Positions 43,807-54,823 of a stretch of DNA of 64,000 nucleotides are shown in pieces. Where the stretch lies: assembly GCA_009667805.1 (NCBI GenBank), contig CM019063.1, forward strand, positions 53,614,881-53,678,880, given 5' to 3'. Position 1 is the first letter of the stretch. Each line of letters opens with the position of its first letter. This DNA is from Leptobrachium leishanense. Taxonomy: Eukaryota > Chordata > Amphibia > Anura > Megophryidae. The notes beneath the pieces are model-generated. The model worked only from the letters and a program-made list of their open reading frames with translations, ran no database searches and was not told where the DNA came from. Both the position numbers and the translations under genes were made by a program.

Positions 43807-44310
43807 TAACTTTATATAAATATTTACGGGGCCTTAGAGGATCTGATAACTTTATATAAATATATACGGGGCCAATACAAACCATTGTCTGGAAACCTAT
43901 TCATTAATAGGACTATACACAGGACATGAGGTCACCCATTTAGACTGGACGAAAGGAACAATAAAGCCGTGGAATTCTCTGCTTGTTGAGGTGGTTAGGT
44001 CAGAGACTGTAAAGACTTTTAAGCAACGACTGGATGACTTCCTGCAAAAACATAATATTAAGGGTTATAATATTTAAAATGTGGATAAAAGCTTCTTGAT
44101 CCAAGGAAAAATCTGATGCCGTCTGGGGTCAAGAAGGTATTTTTTTCCATTGTGTTACATATTGGCGAGGGCTTCAGACTGGGTTTTTTGCCTTCTTTTG
44201 GATCAACAGCAGTAGGTGTGAAAGGCTGAACCCGATGGACGCACAACTTTTTTTCATCCTATGTAACTATTATAGGTTACGGTTAATTTTAGGTTTAGGA
44301 TTATTTATAT

Positions 44311-45052
44311 ATTATATATATACTCTTCTTATATAATCTTCATGTGATCATGCAGTAAGTACATTTCCTTAGCATTGGTGGATGAATGAACTCGTGAGGA
44401 TATGGGTATATATTAAGGTAGCAGATTGGATTTGTTGACAATAAGTCAATGATTCTTTCTGACTTGACTTTAATAGTCCTGAAAAAGTGATTATAAGATC
44501 GTGCAATATGGAGCCGAATGACATGGGTTTTATTAAAGAGATCAATGGTCGCCATGTAGAAAGAGAATGGTTTAATTGTTATGGCAGACGATGACTTGCT
44601 TGATTGCTTATGTGTGTCATTTTAACAAATTATAGGAGCATATCCAGATAGAGGACGAATGGTTTAAAAAAAAAATAAAGAATTAAATAAATACGATCCC
44701 GAGGCTTGAATACAGAATTTAAGGTTATCTCTCAAATGGAAGATATTAACTGTTCAATTAAATGGAATGTACCTAAAAACCTTCCCAAAATAGAATCTCC
44801 TTCACTGGGTTCATGTACCGCAATCTAAATCATGCCCAAGAGCAGAGAGTCTTATAAAGGCTGAAAATTTATTTGTGAAAAATTTAACTTAAAGAAGAAA
44901 TGTTCCTATTTTTACGAAGGACAATTTAAAAAAAAAACTATTACCCCCCACGGCACATTAAACATAATTTCAGAAAATAATTACTAAAGTCTGATAATAT
45001 TTAGTGCAATAGAGAGATTTGTCAAGAATATATATGATAGATATGGATATAT
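44311..45052. other. unannotated stretch
   Basis: Unique-looking AT-rich DNA, with no gene or repeat recognised. Confidence 0.4.
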
Positions 45053-45067
45053 AGAGAGATAGATATG

Positions 45068-45143
<76 letters not shown>

Positions 45144-45146
45144 TGG
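45053..45146. repeat. (GATA)n microsatellite
   Basis: A nearly pure run of about 20 GATA units, preceded and followed by degenerate ATATGGATAGATA words. Confidence 0.97.
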
Positions 45147-45174
45147 GATAGCTAGATATGGATGGATAAAGATA

Positions 45175-46421
45175 CACTATATTGCCAAAAGTATTCGCTC
45201 ACCTGGATTGACTCGCATATGAACTTAAGTGACATCCCATTCCTAATCCATAGGGTTCAATATGACGTTGGTCCACCCTTTGCAGCTATAACAGCTTCAA
45301 CTCTTCTGGGAAGGCTGTCCACAAGGTTTAGGAGTGTGTTTATGGGAATTTTTGACCACTCTTCCAGAAGCGCATTTGTGAGGTCACACACTGATGTTGG
45401 ACGAGAAGGCCTGGCTCTCAGTCTTTGCTCTAATTCATCCCGAAGGTGTTCTATCGGGTTGACGTCAGGACTCTGTGCAGGCCAGTCAAGTTCATCCACA
45501 CCAGACTCTGTCATCCATGTCTTTATGGACCTTGCTTTGTGCACTGGTGAACAGTCATGTTGGAGGAGGAAGGGGCCAGCTCCAAACTGCTCCCACAAAG
45601 TTGGGAACATGGAATTGTCCAAAATGTCTCGGTATGCTGAAGCATTCAGAGTTCCTTTCACCGAACTAAGGGGCCAAGCCCAGCTCCTGAAAAACAACCC
45701 CACACCATAATCCCCCCTCCACCAAACTTTACGCTTGGCACAATGCAGTCAGACAAGTACCGTTCTTCTGGCAACCGCCAAACCCAGACTCGTCCATCAG
45801 ATTGCCAGACGGAGAAGTGCGATTTGTCACTCCAGAAAACGCGTCTCCACTGCTCTAGAGTCCAGTGGCGGCGTGCTTTACACCACTGCATCCAAAGCTT
45901 TGCATTGCACTTGGTGATGTATGGCTTGGATGCAGCTGCTCGGCTATGGAAACCCATTCCATGAAGCTCTCTGCTCACTGTTCTTGAGCTAATTTGAAGG
46001 CCACATGAAGTTTGGAGGTCTGTAGCAATTGACTCTGCAGAAACTTGGTGACCTCTTCGCACTATGCGCCTCAGCATCCGCTGACCCCGCTCCATCAGTT
46101 TACGTGGCCTACCATTTCGTGGCTGAGTTTCTGTCGTTCCCAAACACTTCCACGTTCTTATAATACAGCTGACAGTTGACTGTGGAATATTTAGGAGCGA
46201 GGAAATTTCAAGACTGGATTTGTTGCTCAGGTGGCATCCTATCACAGTTCCACGCTGGAATTCACTGAGCTCCTGAGAGCGACCCATTCTTTCACAAATG
46301 TTTGTAAAAACAGTCTGCATGCCTAGGTGCTTGATTTTATATACCTGTGGCCATGGAAGTGATTGGAACACCTGATTCTGATTATATGGATGGGTGAGCG
46401 AATACTTTTGGCAATATAGTG
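45175..46421 (-). mobile_element. nearly intact Tc1-like transposon
   Basis: Both ends carry CACTATATTGCCAAAAGTAT inverted repeats, flanked by TA at 45173-45174 and 46422-46423. At 1247 bp it has the length of a complete short-TIR Tc1 element, and the transposase fills the interior on the minus strand. It landed within degenerate GATA-satellite DNA. Confidence 0.95.
45257..46287 (-). pseudogene. Tc1-like transposase with one frameshift
   Basis: This transposase of about 340 codons binds the inverted repeats and cuts and joins at TA. The likely start is the methionine at 46287 ([10 protein letters not shown]). It is followed by a helix-turn-helix ([20 protein letters not shown]), a GRPRK AT-hook-like motif and a second DNA-binding segment. 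Catalytic residues are visible: the first aspartate in [10 protein letters not shown], the second in LLQHDCSPVHKA and the glutamate in SPDVNPIEHL, in DD34E-type spacing. A glycine-rich [15 protein letters not shown] block precedes the break. The reading frame shifts once near 45675-45700, just after that block. All other parts are open, so a single small indel separates this copy from an intact gene. Confidence 0.93.
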
Positions 46422-46506
46422 TAGATAAATATGGACAGATTGATATGGAAACCTTAAACCAACCGTCAACTTGTGTTGGTGTATTTGCTCAACTGATTAA
46501 TACACT

Positions 46507-47174
46507 AGGGGTTATTCAGAGACATCCGAAATGTCACCGAAATGTAACCGGACATGGAAATTCAGTGTACGGTGACATTTTGGGGCCATTCGGCTATTCA
46601 GAGAGCAGACAGTTCACCAAATTTTGGCGAATTGCCTCCATGTACGGTGCCTGTTCAGCAGCAGTGAAATCCTCCATAGAGAAGCAATGGTTAATCTATT
46701 CAGAGACACTGAACAGCAGGGAAATGTCAGTGAATTGCCTTGTTGTTCAGTGTTTTAAATCAGAGTTTTATTCAGGCGAATCCCATAGGTTTTAATGTTA
46801 AAAAAATTCCCGTTTTAATTCAATATCTAATAAACTGTTTATTATTTTAATCTGGAACAAAAAGTCTTCTGATTTATAGATTTTTTTAGGATCTTTTAGA
46901 CATTTTTCAGCAATTTTTTTGTTCTTTTTTAAAATCTTATTTTCTTTTTTCTCGTAACAGCCCTTTTTATTATCATTCATTGGATCGTATGTGTAAATTC
47001 CAGACATTTTCGTTCAGTAGTTTTTTGCAAACAGCGTTTTAATTTTGAAGGACCCTGCGGTTGTACTTGAATACACCACAGAGTCGTCGAACTAGAATCG
47101 CCGAATCGCCCCGCAGTGCGGGGAACGAAAGCGCACCGAAATATCACAACATTTCGGTGCTCTCTTAAAAATCC
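46507..47174. mobile_element. family C MITE, copy 6
   Basis: It begins GGGGTTATTCAGAGACATC and has the AT-rich module near 46780-46920. Its right part has a CCCTGCGG block and an eroded end (TCTTAAAAATCC). TACACT precedes and follows it (46501-46506, 47175-47180). Confidence 0.65.
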
Positions 47175-47180
47175 TACACT

Positions 47181-47515
47181 GTTAGAATGCAAGAGGAAGT
47201 ATCATTGATCCCCCATAGAGAAATTAGAATTTTTTTTTAACATCTTCCTATGCCTTATATATTTATAATGCTGTTATTATTATTATTATTATTATTAGAT
47301 TGTATTATGGATAATAGTATCATTATAATAATAATTTTACTATAATGCTACTATTATTCAATATACAATCTTATAATAATAATAATTCTGCTATTATTAA
47401 TTATTAATTAACTATTATAATGCTGCTATTATTATTATTATAAGGATAGGAAGATATTAAAAAAATTATGAATTTCTCTGTGGGGGATCAATGATACTTC
47501 CTCTTGCATTCTAAC
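47181..47515. mobile_element. 335-bp foldback MITE
   Basis: Arms of about 80 bp at 47181-47262 and 47434-47515 are near-perfect reverse complements starting GTTAGAATGCAAGAGGAAGT. The centre is ATT/AAT-rich and itself loosely palindromic. ACACTG-like sequence flanks both sides. Confidence 0.85.
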
Positions 47516-47619
47516 ACACTGAATTAACCAGTCGAGCCACTACACCAACACAAGTGAATGGATGGTGTCAGGTCTGTTATCATACATCTGCAGCTGGCCA
47601 GGTATAAGAAAAAAAAAAA

Positions 47620-47800
47620 GTGCAAAAACTATTTTTTTTTAAGATCGGAACTACAAATTTCGTCGAAAAATAACAAATAAATTCTAAAAATTCAATACAT
47701 GAAAAAACTTTTGCGGTGGATGCAAAATAATAAACGGTTGAATAAATAAAGAAATAAAAACGATAATATTTTTTACATTGAATCCTATGGACTTCGCACA
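47620..47800 (-). repeat. family C fragment (unoccupied-site relative)
   Basis: Contains AATAATAAACGGTTGAATAA, then ACATTGAATCCTATGG. It is the ungapped equivalent of the sequence interrupted by the hAT at 22468. Confidence 0.65.
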
Positions 47801-47863
47801 CAGCAGGTTTTCCTATTCAATTCATCGTCTCACGTTTCCCGACGCATTAGCGCTGGTTCCCAG

Positions 47864-49202
47864 TAGGGATGAGCTGTTCGGTTCGATCAGTTCAGAGTTC
47901 GATTCGAACTTTGGCCGTCCGCAAGTTCACGAACTTCGAACTTTTTGGCGTGTTCGGTTTGAGTTCAATTTTTTTTTTAAAAAAGTATAAAAAATGCTTA
48001 AAAAATAATAAAAAATCTAGAAATAAAGAGACTCTTTACTGTAGAATATTATAAGCAACGGTTTATTAGATATTATGTCGTGTAGGTGCAAAGATTCTCA
48101 CCTCTAAATGACCTGTGCTCGCAAACGGCGTAAACAACAGGTGTTTAATTAGTGTTTGGAAATAACATGTGCTTCTAATTAGTCCGGTCTCATGAATTTG
48201 ATACATTGTATGTAGACTGGGAGTGCTAGGTGTTGTGTGTGGGTCTGTGATGGTGATGTTTCCATACATCCTACAAATCCGCCACTTCACGGGCAGGTTA
48301 TGGGGACCTCCTTGGCACAATATTTGAAGGAATTTTTCATTTTTATTTTTAACCCTTATTTTATGGAAAACTCACTGTTCCTTTAACCCTTTCACTGCTG
48401 AGGCATTTCACCACTGTGTGCTGAGCTAATTTTTACCGCTTTCGCTCATCATGTTTAAACTCGATTTAAAGCCACATTTTATTATACGATATATATATTA
48501 TATATCGTTCTTTCCGGCAGACTCGGCAGATTCATAATATGTAATTTTTATATGTATATGTCATGTTCTGCCTGTATATTATAACAAAAAATGCAATAAA
48601 ATTTGAATTTTTAATCATCTGCAGCGTGTAAAGTGTTTTTTTTCACCTTTTATCACATGAACATTTGCGGTTATATTTGCTATGGGGTGCGCTTGTAAAA
48701 AAAATTAAAAATGGGGACTTATAAAAATTTTTGAGGGGGGAATTATGTGATTTTTAGCAAACGCACACCATAGAAAAAAAATCATTAGTGCAGCATCATT
48801 GTTGACATTATAATTGAAATGTGAACAATATTGCTGCATTAATAAAAATAACACACAAAAAAATACATGTTTTTTTATTTTTATTTTTTTACTTTATACC
48901 TGGTCATGTTGGGTATCATTCGAAAGGCCATGCCCATGCCTTTCGATTGACACCATCCATGCTGCCACGGTTCTGGAGATATCGGGGTTCAAATGAACCC
49001 CCTATCTCCACCAGGGGATTCCGAGCAGCTAGGGGTTCCCCGGCTATCTGACATCATCCCGCTATCCGTGAGGTCGTCAGGCAGTGATGGGGGACCCGGG
49101 GTGGAGCCGCCATCCAAGATGGCGGCCCCACTGGAGCTAGACCGCACTTCGGGTGTTCGAGTTTGAATGCGAACCGAACACGGGGTGTTTGGCCCATCAC
49201 TA
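47864..49202. mobile_element. hAT element, TAGGGATGAGC family, perfect TSD
   Basis: The ends are TAGGGATGAGCTGTTCGG and, read inward from the right, TAGTGATGGGCCAAACACC. A perfect 8-bp duplication GTTCCCAG lies at 47856-47863 and 49203-49210. Inside are the AT-rich module (47985-48075, minus) and a family B segment starting TTAACCCTTTCACTGCTGAG at 48383. Confidence 0.92.
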
Positions 49203-49210
49203 GTTCCCAG

Positions 49211-50280
49211 CCCGGGTCTTAGCGTTTCCATAGCGTGTGCTAATGAATCTTACCGCGGACAAGGTGATCTGTTGGTTTGTTGTCGGGCGCTACCTTTTAG
49301 CGACTCGCACTAGATTTTTCATGCAGCGTTGGCGTTTTAGCTCACACCAGCTGACAGAGCCCGATGCCTTTAAATATACATCGGGAATGAATAAGAGCGT
49401 GAATAAAGAATCGCTTGTAAGATTTAATATAATGCTAATGTTCTGCCTTTATTAATTCTTTGTACACAAGCAATCCTGCTCCAGCTATAAAATAATGTCA
49501 TGATGGCTTTGACGACCCGAAAATATAATTTATTTTGCTTCATAAGACAATTTTGGAAGCGTTTTTATAGCCGCCAAGCAAAAGGAATGGCGCGGCATTC
49601 TAATAATCTTTGTTTTTAATGTACCTTTTATATCCTTTCATTTGTGTCATTTCATTGTGTTCTCTTTGTTTATAAATATGACAATATTCCTCCTTTTTTT
49701 TTTACGACCAGTCGAGATACTTTTAACAGAGAAAAAGATCACTAAAGGAATAAAGGGTGGGGAGGCGAAGGATCCCTGCTGTTTTCTATACTTCCCTGAT
49801 GGGAAATTACAAATAAAATTCTCCTCAAAGCCGGCGTTATTAAAAGTAACTTTAATCTATTTAGCCAGACATCTCATAAACTCACACAATTAAGTCAAGA
49901 AATGACAAGTGTGTTTTCTCCTACCTATTCCCAATTTTAAGAGTAATTGCTTCGGGCCAGTGCTATTTTGTGCTTAAATTGCATTAGTGTTCCATGTCAA
50001 TGTCATTACTCCAGTTTTATCTATATTATCCCTGTGTGTCATCACGCCAACCTATTCAGCATAAATTCCCATTTAGAATTACAATAGTGCTGAAGTATTG
50101 TAGAAGAATGATACACACCAGCCTCGGCAAAGCACAGGACGGCAGATACATGATTTCAATAAGATATTCTGATTAGCACGTATGGGTATCAGTCATTTTT
50201 TTAAAGCAGTGTTTTTAACCTCTTTTTTAGCGATTAAAAAAAAAAAATAGGAACCAGTGTTTTTTTTTTTGGAGAATCAT
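49211..50280. other. unannotated AT-rich stretch
   Basis: No recognisable gene or repeat. It is one of the longest stretches without identified transposon sequence. Confidence 0.4.
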
Positions 50281-50301
50281 TTTTAATTAATTGTACTAGG
50301 T

Positions 50302-50711
50302 AGTCCCCAAGGGGAACTGGCTTATTCCTGAGAACTCCCGTATGACCAAATATATAAAATCGCCACGGGGTACCAAATTAATGAAATTTATTCAATGAAA
50401 TAAAATAATTACAAGCATAAAAAGCCCATAAAGATAAAAGCCTGACGCGTTTCATCTGACTAAACAGACTTTCTCAAGGGCAGTACAATCAAGAATAAAG
50501 AATCGTATTTGTTTTTTTATACTTGATTGTACTACCCTTGATAAAGTCTGTTTAGTCAGACGAAACGCGTCAGGCTTTTATCTTTATGGGCATTTTATGC
50601 TTGTAATTATTTTATTTCATTGAATAAATTTCATTATTTTGGTACCCCGTGTTTTTTTTATATATTTGGTCATACGGGAGTTCCAGATATAAGCCAGTTC
50701 TCCTGGGGACT
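50302..50711. repeat. hairpin repeat 4 (GAAACGCGTC core)
   Basis: Arms of about 190 bp at 50302-50495 and 50517-50711 are near-perfect reverse complements. Both contain AGCCTGACGCGTTTC and, on the opposite strand, CTGTTTAGTCAGAYGAAACG. The loop is about 20 bp. AATAAA words occur in the arms near 50400 and 50621. Confidence 0.9.
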
Positions 50712-50732
50712 CTGGGAGTCTCAGTATCAATT

Positions 50733-51483
50733 TGTCACGGATCCCCCTGATTACCAAGATGGTGGTCCCTTTACGCAGACCGCTCACTACCCTTCCGATC
50801 CTTAGAGTGGTCGGCCACGTCTAGACAGGCTACTAGGATGGTAGTACAGAGCACATACAACATACAGGGGTGGTCTGGTGTGCTTGGGGTGCCACACGGA
50901 CTGACCTCCGTACCAGAATAGAGGAGTGATACAAATGCAGGGGTCGAGACACAGAATAATCGTTTTGCCAATGCCAGGGTTCGGTACACAGAGTAATCGT
51001 TTTGCCAATGCCAGGGTTCGGTACACAGAGTAATCGTTTTGCCAATGCCAGGGGTCGAGACACAGAATAATCGTTTTGCCAATGCCAGGGGTCGAGACAC
51101 AGAATATCGTTTTGCCAATGCCAGGGTTCGGTACACAGAGTAATCGTTTTGCCAATGCCAGGGTTCGGTACACAGAGTAATCGTTTTGCCAATGCCAGGG
51201 GTCGAGACACAGAATATCGTTTTGCCAATGCCAGGGTTCGGTACACAGAATAATCGTTTTGCCAATAACACACAAGAGCTCTGCGGGAAGTAACTACCAC
51301 GTCAGGGCACCAGCGAGAATGTGAAGCCGGGCTTTAAACTCTGCGGGTCCGCGTCATGCGCCTGGCCCCGCCCCCCGGCGCCCACGTGTGCGGAAGCGTT
51401 CCGCGATATCACTCGGCGCCTGGCCAGCGAGCAGCGAGGAAGCCGCTGCCAGGCGCCGGGGTGGTGCGGGGGCCACCGTCACA
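50733..51483 (-). repeat. 3' LTR of the chromovirus
   Basis: TGTCACGG...CCGTCACA on the plus strand, i.e. TGTGACGG...CCGTGACA in element orientation. It is 751 bp and contains the 37-bp tandem array at 50936-51268. Confidence 0.95.
50936..51268. repeat. 37-bp tandem repeat in the 3' LTR
   Basis: About nine units of GCCAATGCCAGGGTTCGGTA followed by CACAGAGTAATCGTTTT, alternating with a GGGGTCGAGACACAGAAT variant. All three minus-strand frames are open across it, which is an artefact of the repeat. Confidence 0.95.
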
Positions 51484-52156
51484 GAACCCCCCCTCTACGG
51501 GCGGCCACTGGACGACCCCCAGGGGCACAGGGATGAGCCAAATAGAAGGCCTTCACCAAGCGAGGGGCATGAACCTCAGTAGCCGGAAGCCAAGAGCGGT
51601 CCTCCGGACCGTAACCCACCCAATCCACTAAGTACTGAAGGACCCCCCTAGAAACCCTGGCGTCCAGAATGGCCTTAACCTCAAACTCCTCCTCGCCCTC
51701 CACAGAGACCGGAGGAGGGGGGACATGGGCCCTGGTGTATCGATTACACAAAAGCGGTTTTAAAAGGCTCACGTGGAACACGTTGTGTATCCTGATATGG
51801 GAGGGCAGTGCCAAGGCATAGGAGACCGGGCTGAGTCGCCGCAGTATCTTGTAAGGGCCTATGTATCTGGGGGCTAGTTTCATCGATGGCACTAAGAGCT
51901 TAATGTTCCGCGAAGAAAGCCAAACCCTGTCCCCGACTTGATACACAGGTGCTGGTCTCCTACGTCTATCGGCCTTCGTTTTCTGGACAATACTGCTCCT
52001 CTCTAGTGCCTGTTTAACCCTCCTCCAGGTCTCAGTCAATGACGCCAAGTGCTCATCCAGAGCAGGAATCGCGGTATCAGGAAATGCAGAGGGAAGCACG
52101 GGAGGATCAAATCCGTAAACTGTGAAGAAAGGGGAATAACCACTGGCTTCACTCAC
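51479..52156 (-). pseudogene. chromovirus integrase C-terminal part with chromodomain
   Basis: This open frame of 225 codons carries the last part of the pol polyprotein. Near residues 97-118 is the GPY/F module (RYIGPYKILRR). Residues about 157-208 form a chromodomain (EFEVKAILDARV, then YLVDWVGYGPEDRSWLP), which in chromoviruses is thought to steer integration towards marked chromatin. It is in a different frame from the upstream reverse transcriptase-integrase frame, which breaks off near 52240 just after YHPQTNGQ, so the third catalytic residue of the integrase core is lost from either frame as read. The initial methionine is internal to pol. The frame ends within the first bases of the 3' LTR. 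Confidence 0.92.
51484..51497 (-). other. polypurine tract
   Basis: In element orientation TAGAGGGGGGGTTC lies immediately upstream of the 3' LTR, where the plus-strand primer of an LTR retrotransposon is expected. Confidence 0.7.
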
Positions 52157-52164
52157 GGCACTGT

Positions 52165-53826
52165 TTAGGGCGTACTCGGCCCAAGGTAGCAGGTCTGACC
52201 AATTATCCTGTCGTTCAGATATGAAACACCTGAGATATTTCTCAATATTTTGATTGGCCCTTTCTGCTGCCCGTTCGTTTGGGGGTGATAGGCCGAGGAG
52301 AAGGACAGGTCTATTCCCACGTTCTTGCAGAACCCCCTCCAGAATCTGGAGACAAACTGGGTCCCCCTATCAGAAACAATCCCAAGAGGGATACCGTGTA
52401 TGCGGACCACGTTGGCGACGAAAATGGGCACCAGCTCGGCTGCTGACGGTAGCTTCCGAAGAGGAACATAGTGACCCATTTTGGAAAAGCGATCTATAAT
52501 CGTGAGTATAACAGTATTCCCTCTGGACTCGGGTAACTCTACTATAAAATCCATGGCTATCTGCGACCATGGTCGTTCGGGAATAGGCAGGGGCTGGAGT
52601 AAACCAATGGGCGCTGTCTTAGGACTTTTATTTCTTGTGCACACCTCGCATACGGCTATGTAATCTTTAATATCCCGGCGCATCGTGGGCCACCATAGCA
52701 GTTTTTGGATGCTAGCCACCGTTTTGGTGATCCCCATGTGTCCAGAGGTTTTATTGTCATGGTAAATTTTAAGGACTTCTTTCCTCTCCTTCTCAGGTAC
52801 AAAGAGCTTCGCGGGAGGCCTCCCCCCCGGAGCCTTATCTTGGATAGTCTGCAATCGAATCATCAGAGGGGATGAGACACTGATCGTGGTAGAGGCTATA
52901 ATCCTTTCCTGAGGTACAATGGGATGTTGATCCTGAACGTTATGTTCATAGGATTCGTACTGTCTAGATAACGCATCTGCTTTAATGTTTCTTGACCCAG
53001 GTCTATATGTGAGGACAAAATTAAAGCTTGAAAGGAATAATGACCATCTCGCTTGTCTGGCATTCAACCGTTTAGCGTCACCAATGTACGTGAGATTCTT
53101 ATGATCGGTAATGATGACAATGGGGTCCCTAGACCCCTCCAATAAGTATCTCCACTCCGTCAAGGCTGCGATAACTGCTAACAACTCTCTGTTTCCGATA
53201 TCATAGTTCCTCTCTGCCGGGGACAACTTTCGGGAATAGAAGCCGCATGGATGCAAGGGTTTGTCGGGTGCCTCCCTTTGGGACAAGACTGCGCCAAGAC
53301 CTAGCTCGGAGGCGTCAACTTCAACTTGAAAAGGCAGAGCCGGATCAGGATGTCGGAGAACAGGGGCAGTCGTGAATGCCTGTTTGAGGACCTCGAAGGC
53401 TTGCCTGGCCTGGGGTGTCCATTTCTGATTCCCCACCCCTTTCTTAGTCATGGCCGTGAGAGGAGCTACCAAGGCCGAAAAGTCTTTGATGAACCTTCGA
53501 TAATAGTTGGTAAAACCTAGAAACCTCTGGATGGCTTTAAGACCTTGGGGTAGGGGCCAGTCGAGGATTGCCGACAATTTACCAGGATCCATCTGAAACC
53601 CCTCAGGGGTTATGATATACCCAAGGAAGTGCACCATCTCTAAATCAAATAGGCACTTTTCTAATTTGCAGTATAAGCCGGCCTTCAATAGTCTCCTTAA
53701 CACTTGTTGCACATGGGCGTGATGGGTCTCCTTATCTGGAGAGTATATCAGGATGTCATCGAGATACACTATGACGAATGTTTGCAGAAAATCCCTTAGG
53801 GTGTCATTTATGAGATCCTGAAACAC
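52165..53826 (-). pseudogene. chromovirus pol: RT, RNase H and integrase core
   Basis: This 553-codon open frame encodes most of pol. The reverse transcriptase catalytic motif YLDD is at residues 21-24. RNase H shows VEVDASELGLGAV (171 is the first aspartate), a glutamate at 214 and TDHKNL at 240-245. The integrase zinc-binding module has histidines at 356 and 363 and cysteines at 393 and 396 (CEVC). The catalytic core has aspartates at 426 (MDFIVELP) and 486 (VSDRGTQF). The upstream part of the reverse transcriptase is in another frame (break near 53845) and the downstream integrase in yet another (break near 52240). Both the first methionine and the stop are products of those breaks. Family identification is certain; the product is not complete. 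Confidence 0.95.
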
Positions 53827-53926
53827 AGCTGGAGCATTACATAACCCAAGGGCATCACCAGGTATTCGTAATGCCCGCTACGCGTATTAAAAGCCGTCTT
53901 CCACTCGTGCCCCTTTTTCACCCTTA

Positions 53927-54811
53927 TCAGATTGTAGGCCCCGCGTAAATCGAGCTTCGTGTATATACGGCCCCTTTCAGTCGGTCGAACAACTCTGTTA
54001 TAAGGGGGATAGGATATGCATTTCTTATGGTTATTCTGTTTAAACCTCTATAATCTATGCATGGTCGCAAGTCTCCCTCTTTTTTGGAGACGAAAAAGAA
54101 ACCAGCTCCTGCTGGGGAGGAGGACCGTCTAATGAATCCACGCTCAAGATTCTCTTTTATATATTCCTCCATAATATCGTTCTCCTTTTGCGACAAGGGG
54201 TATACATGTCCTCTGGGAGGCATAGTACCGGGGAGTAACTCTATGGCACAGTCATACGGGCGATGTGGTGGTAAAACCTCAGTCCTGGCCTTCGAAAAAA
54301 CCTCCTTTAATGCCTGATAACAGTCAGGGACTACTGTGGATAAAGGAGGTGCTGTGGCGATATTAAGGCTACCAATAACGGTGACTCTGCCCATGCATTT
54401 CAACTGGCAACTGGGACCCCAACATTTTATGTCTCTCTGGACCCAATCAATCACCGGGTTATGCTTAGTCAACCATGGAAACCCTAGGACGACGGGGCAT
54501 GAGGGAGAGTCAATAATCTGGAACCGTATGGTTTCCTGGTGCAAAACCCCTGTTTTCATGCATACCTCTATGGTGTCGTGGGTGATATGGGGACATGACA
54601 AGGGTTTCCCGTCTATGGCCTCCACCAGTAGAGGTCTTTCTTTGAGAACTAGAGGCATGAGGTTCTTGGAGGCAAACACCCTATCCATAAAGTTGCCTGA
54701 GGCTCCAGAGTCTAGGAACGCCTCAGTCTCGAGGTGTACCCCCTCCCAGGTTAAGGAGATGGGCACCAGAATCCGGGTTTTTTTTTTTTTCGTTATCGAC
54801 AAAGGAGGCAT
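53927..54811 (-). pseudogene. chromovirus protease and N-terminal reverse transcriptase
   Basis: This 294-codon open frame includes the aspartic protease ([11 protein letters not shown], active site LDSGA at residues 33-37) and the start of the reverse transcriptase ([20 protein letters not shown], about 238-257). It breaks off near 53955, after [10 protein letters not shown]. The expected next block continues in another frame until a second break near 53845, so the first catalytic aspartate of the reverse transcriptase lies outside this frame. The frame begins right after a run of 13 A (in element orientation, plus-strand 54778-54790), a likely site of length change or slippage. It is in the same frame as gag but separated from it by a stop. 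Confidence 0.93.
54778..54790 (-). other. A13 homopolymer at the gag-protease junction
   Basis: Thirteen A in element orientation separate the nucleocapsid-coding frame from the protease frame. It could be a mutated homopolymer or a slippery sequence. The same position in the neighbouring frames changes which one reads into the protease. Confidence 0.6.
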
Positions 54812-54823
54812 AGAGCGAACCGA

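Larger units (their letters stand above)
41571..43875 (+). repeat. minisatellite derived from CR1 coding sequence (interrupted)
   Basis: Units of about 42-58 bp containing CTTAGAGGGGATCTGATAAC and TTTATATAAATATATACGGG are tandemly arranged at 41571-42043 and resume at 43807-43875. A single unit of the same sequence is the normal CR1 text at about 26145-26210 (minus strand). The interruption consists of an hAT and a LINE. Confidence 0.9.
40976..44268 (+). mobile_element. CR1-like LINE with internal minisatellite and nested insertions
   Basis: The CR1 5' part (40976-41570) and 3' part (about 43876-44268, ending in TATGTAACTAT) are collinear with the copy at 25671-27087. The region encoding [15 protein letters not shown] has expanded into tandem units. 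An hAT (42044-43009) and a second LINE (43020-43806) have inserted in the array. Both outer flanks are the telomere-like repeat. Confidence 0.85.

Noticed and set aside
50771..51300. Three overlapping minus-strand ORFs of 155-166 codons in the LTR (and three more at 55854-56385)
   Set aside because: All three frames are open because the LTR contains 37-bp repeats. They are not separate genes. Part of the longer ORF at 54824-56356 is also LTR; only the part from 55801 is gag.
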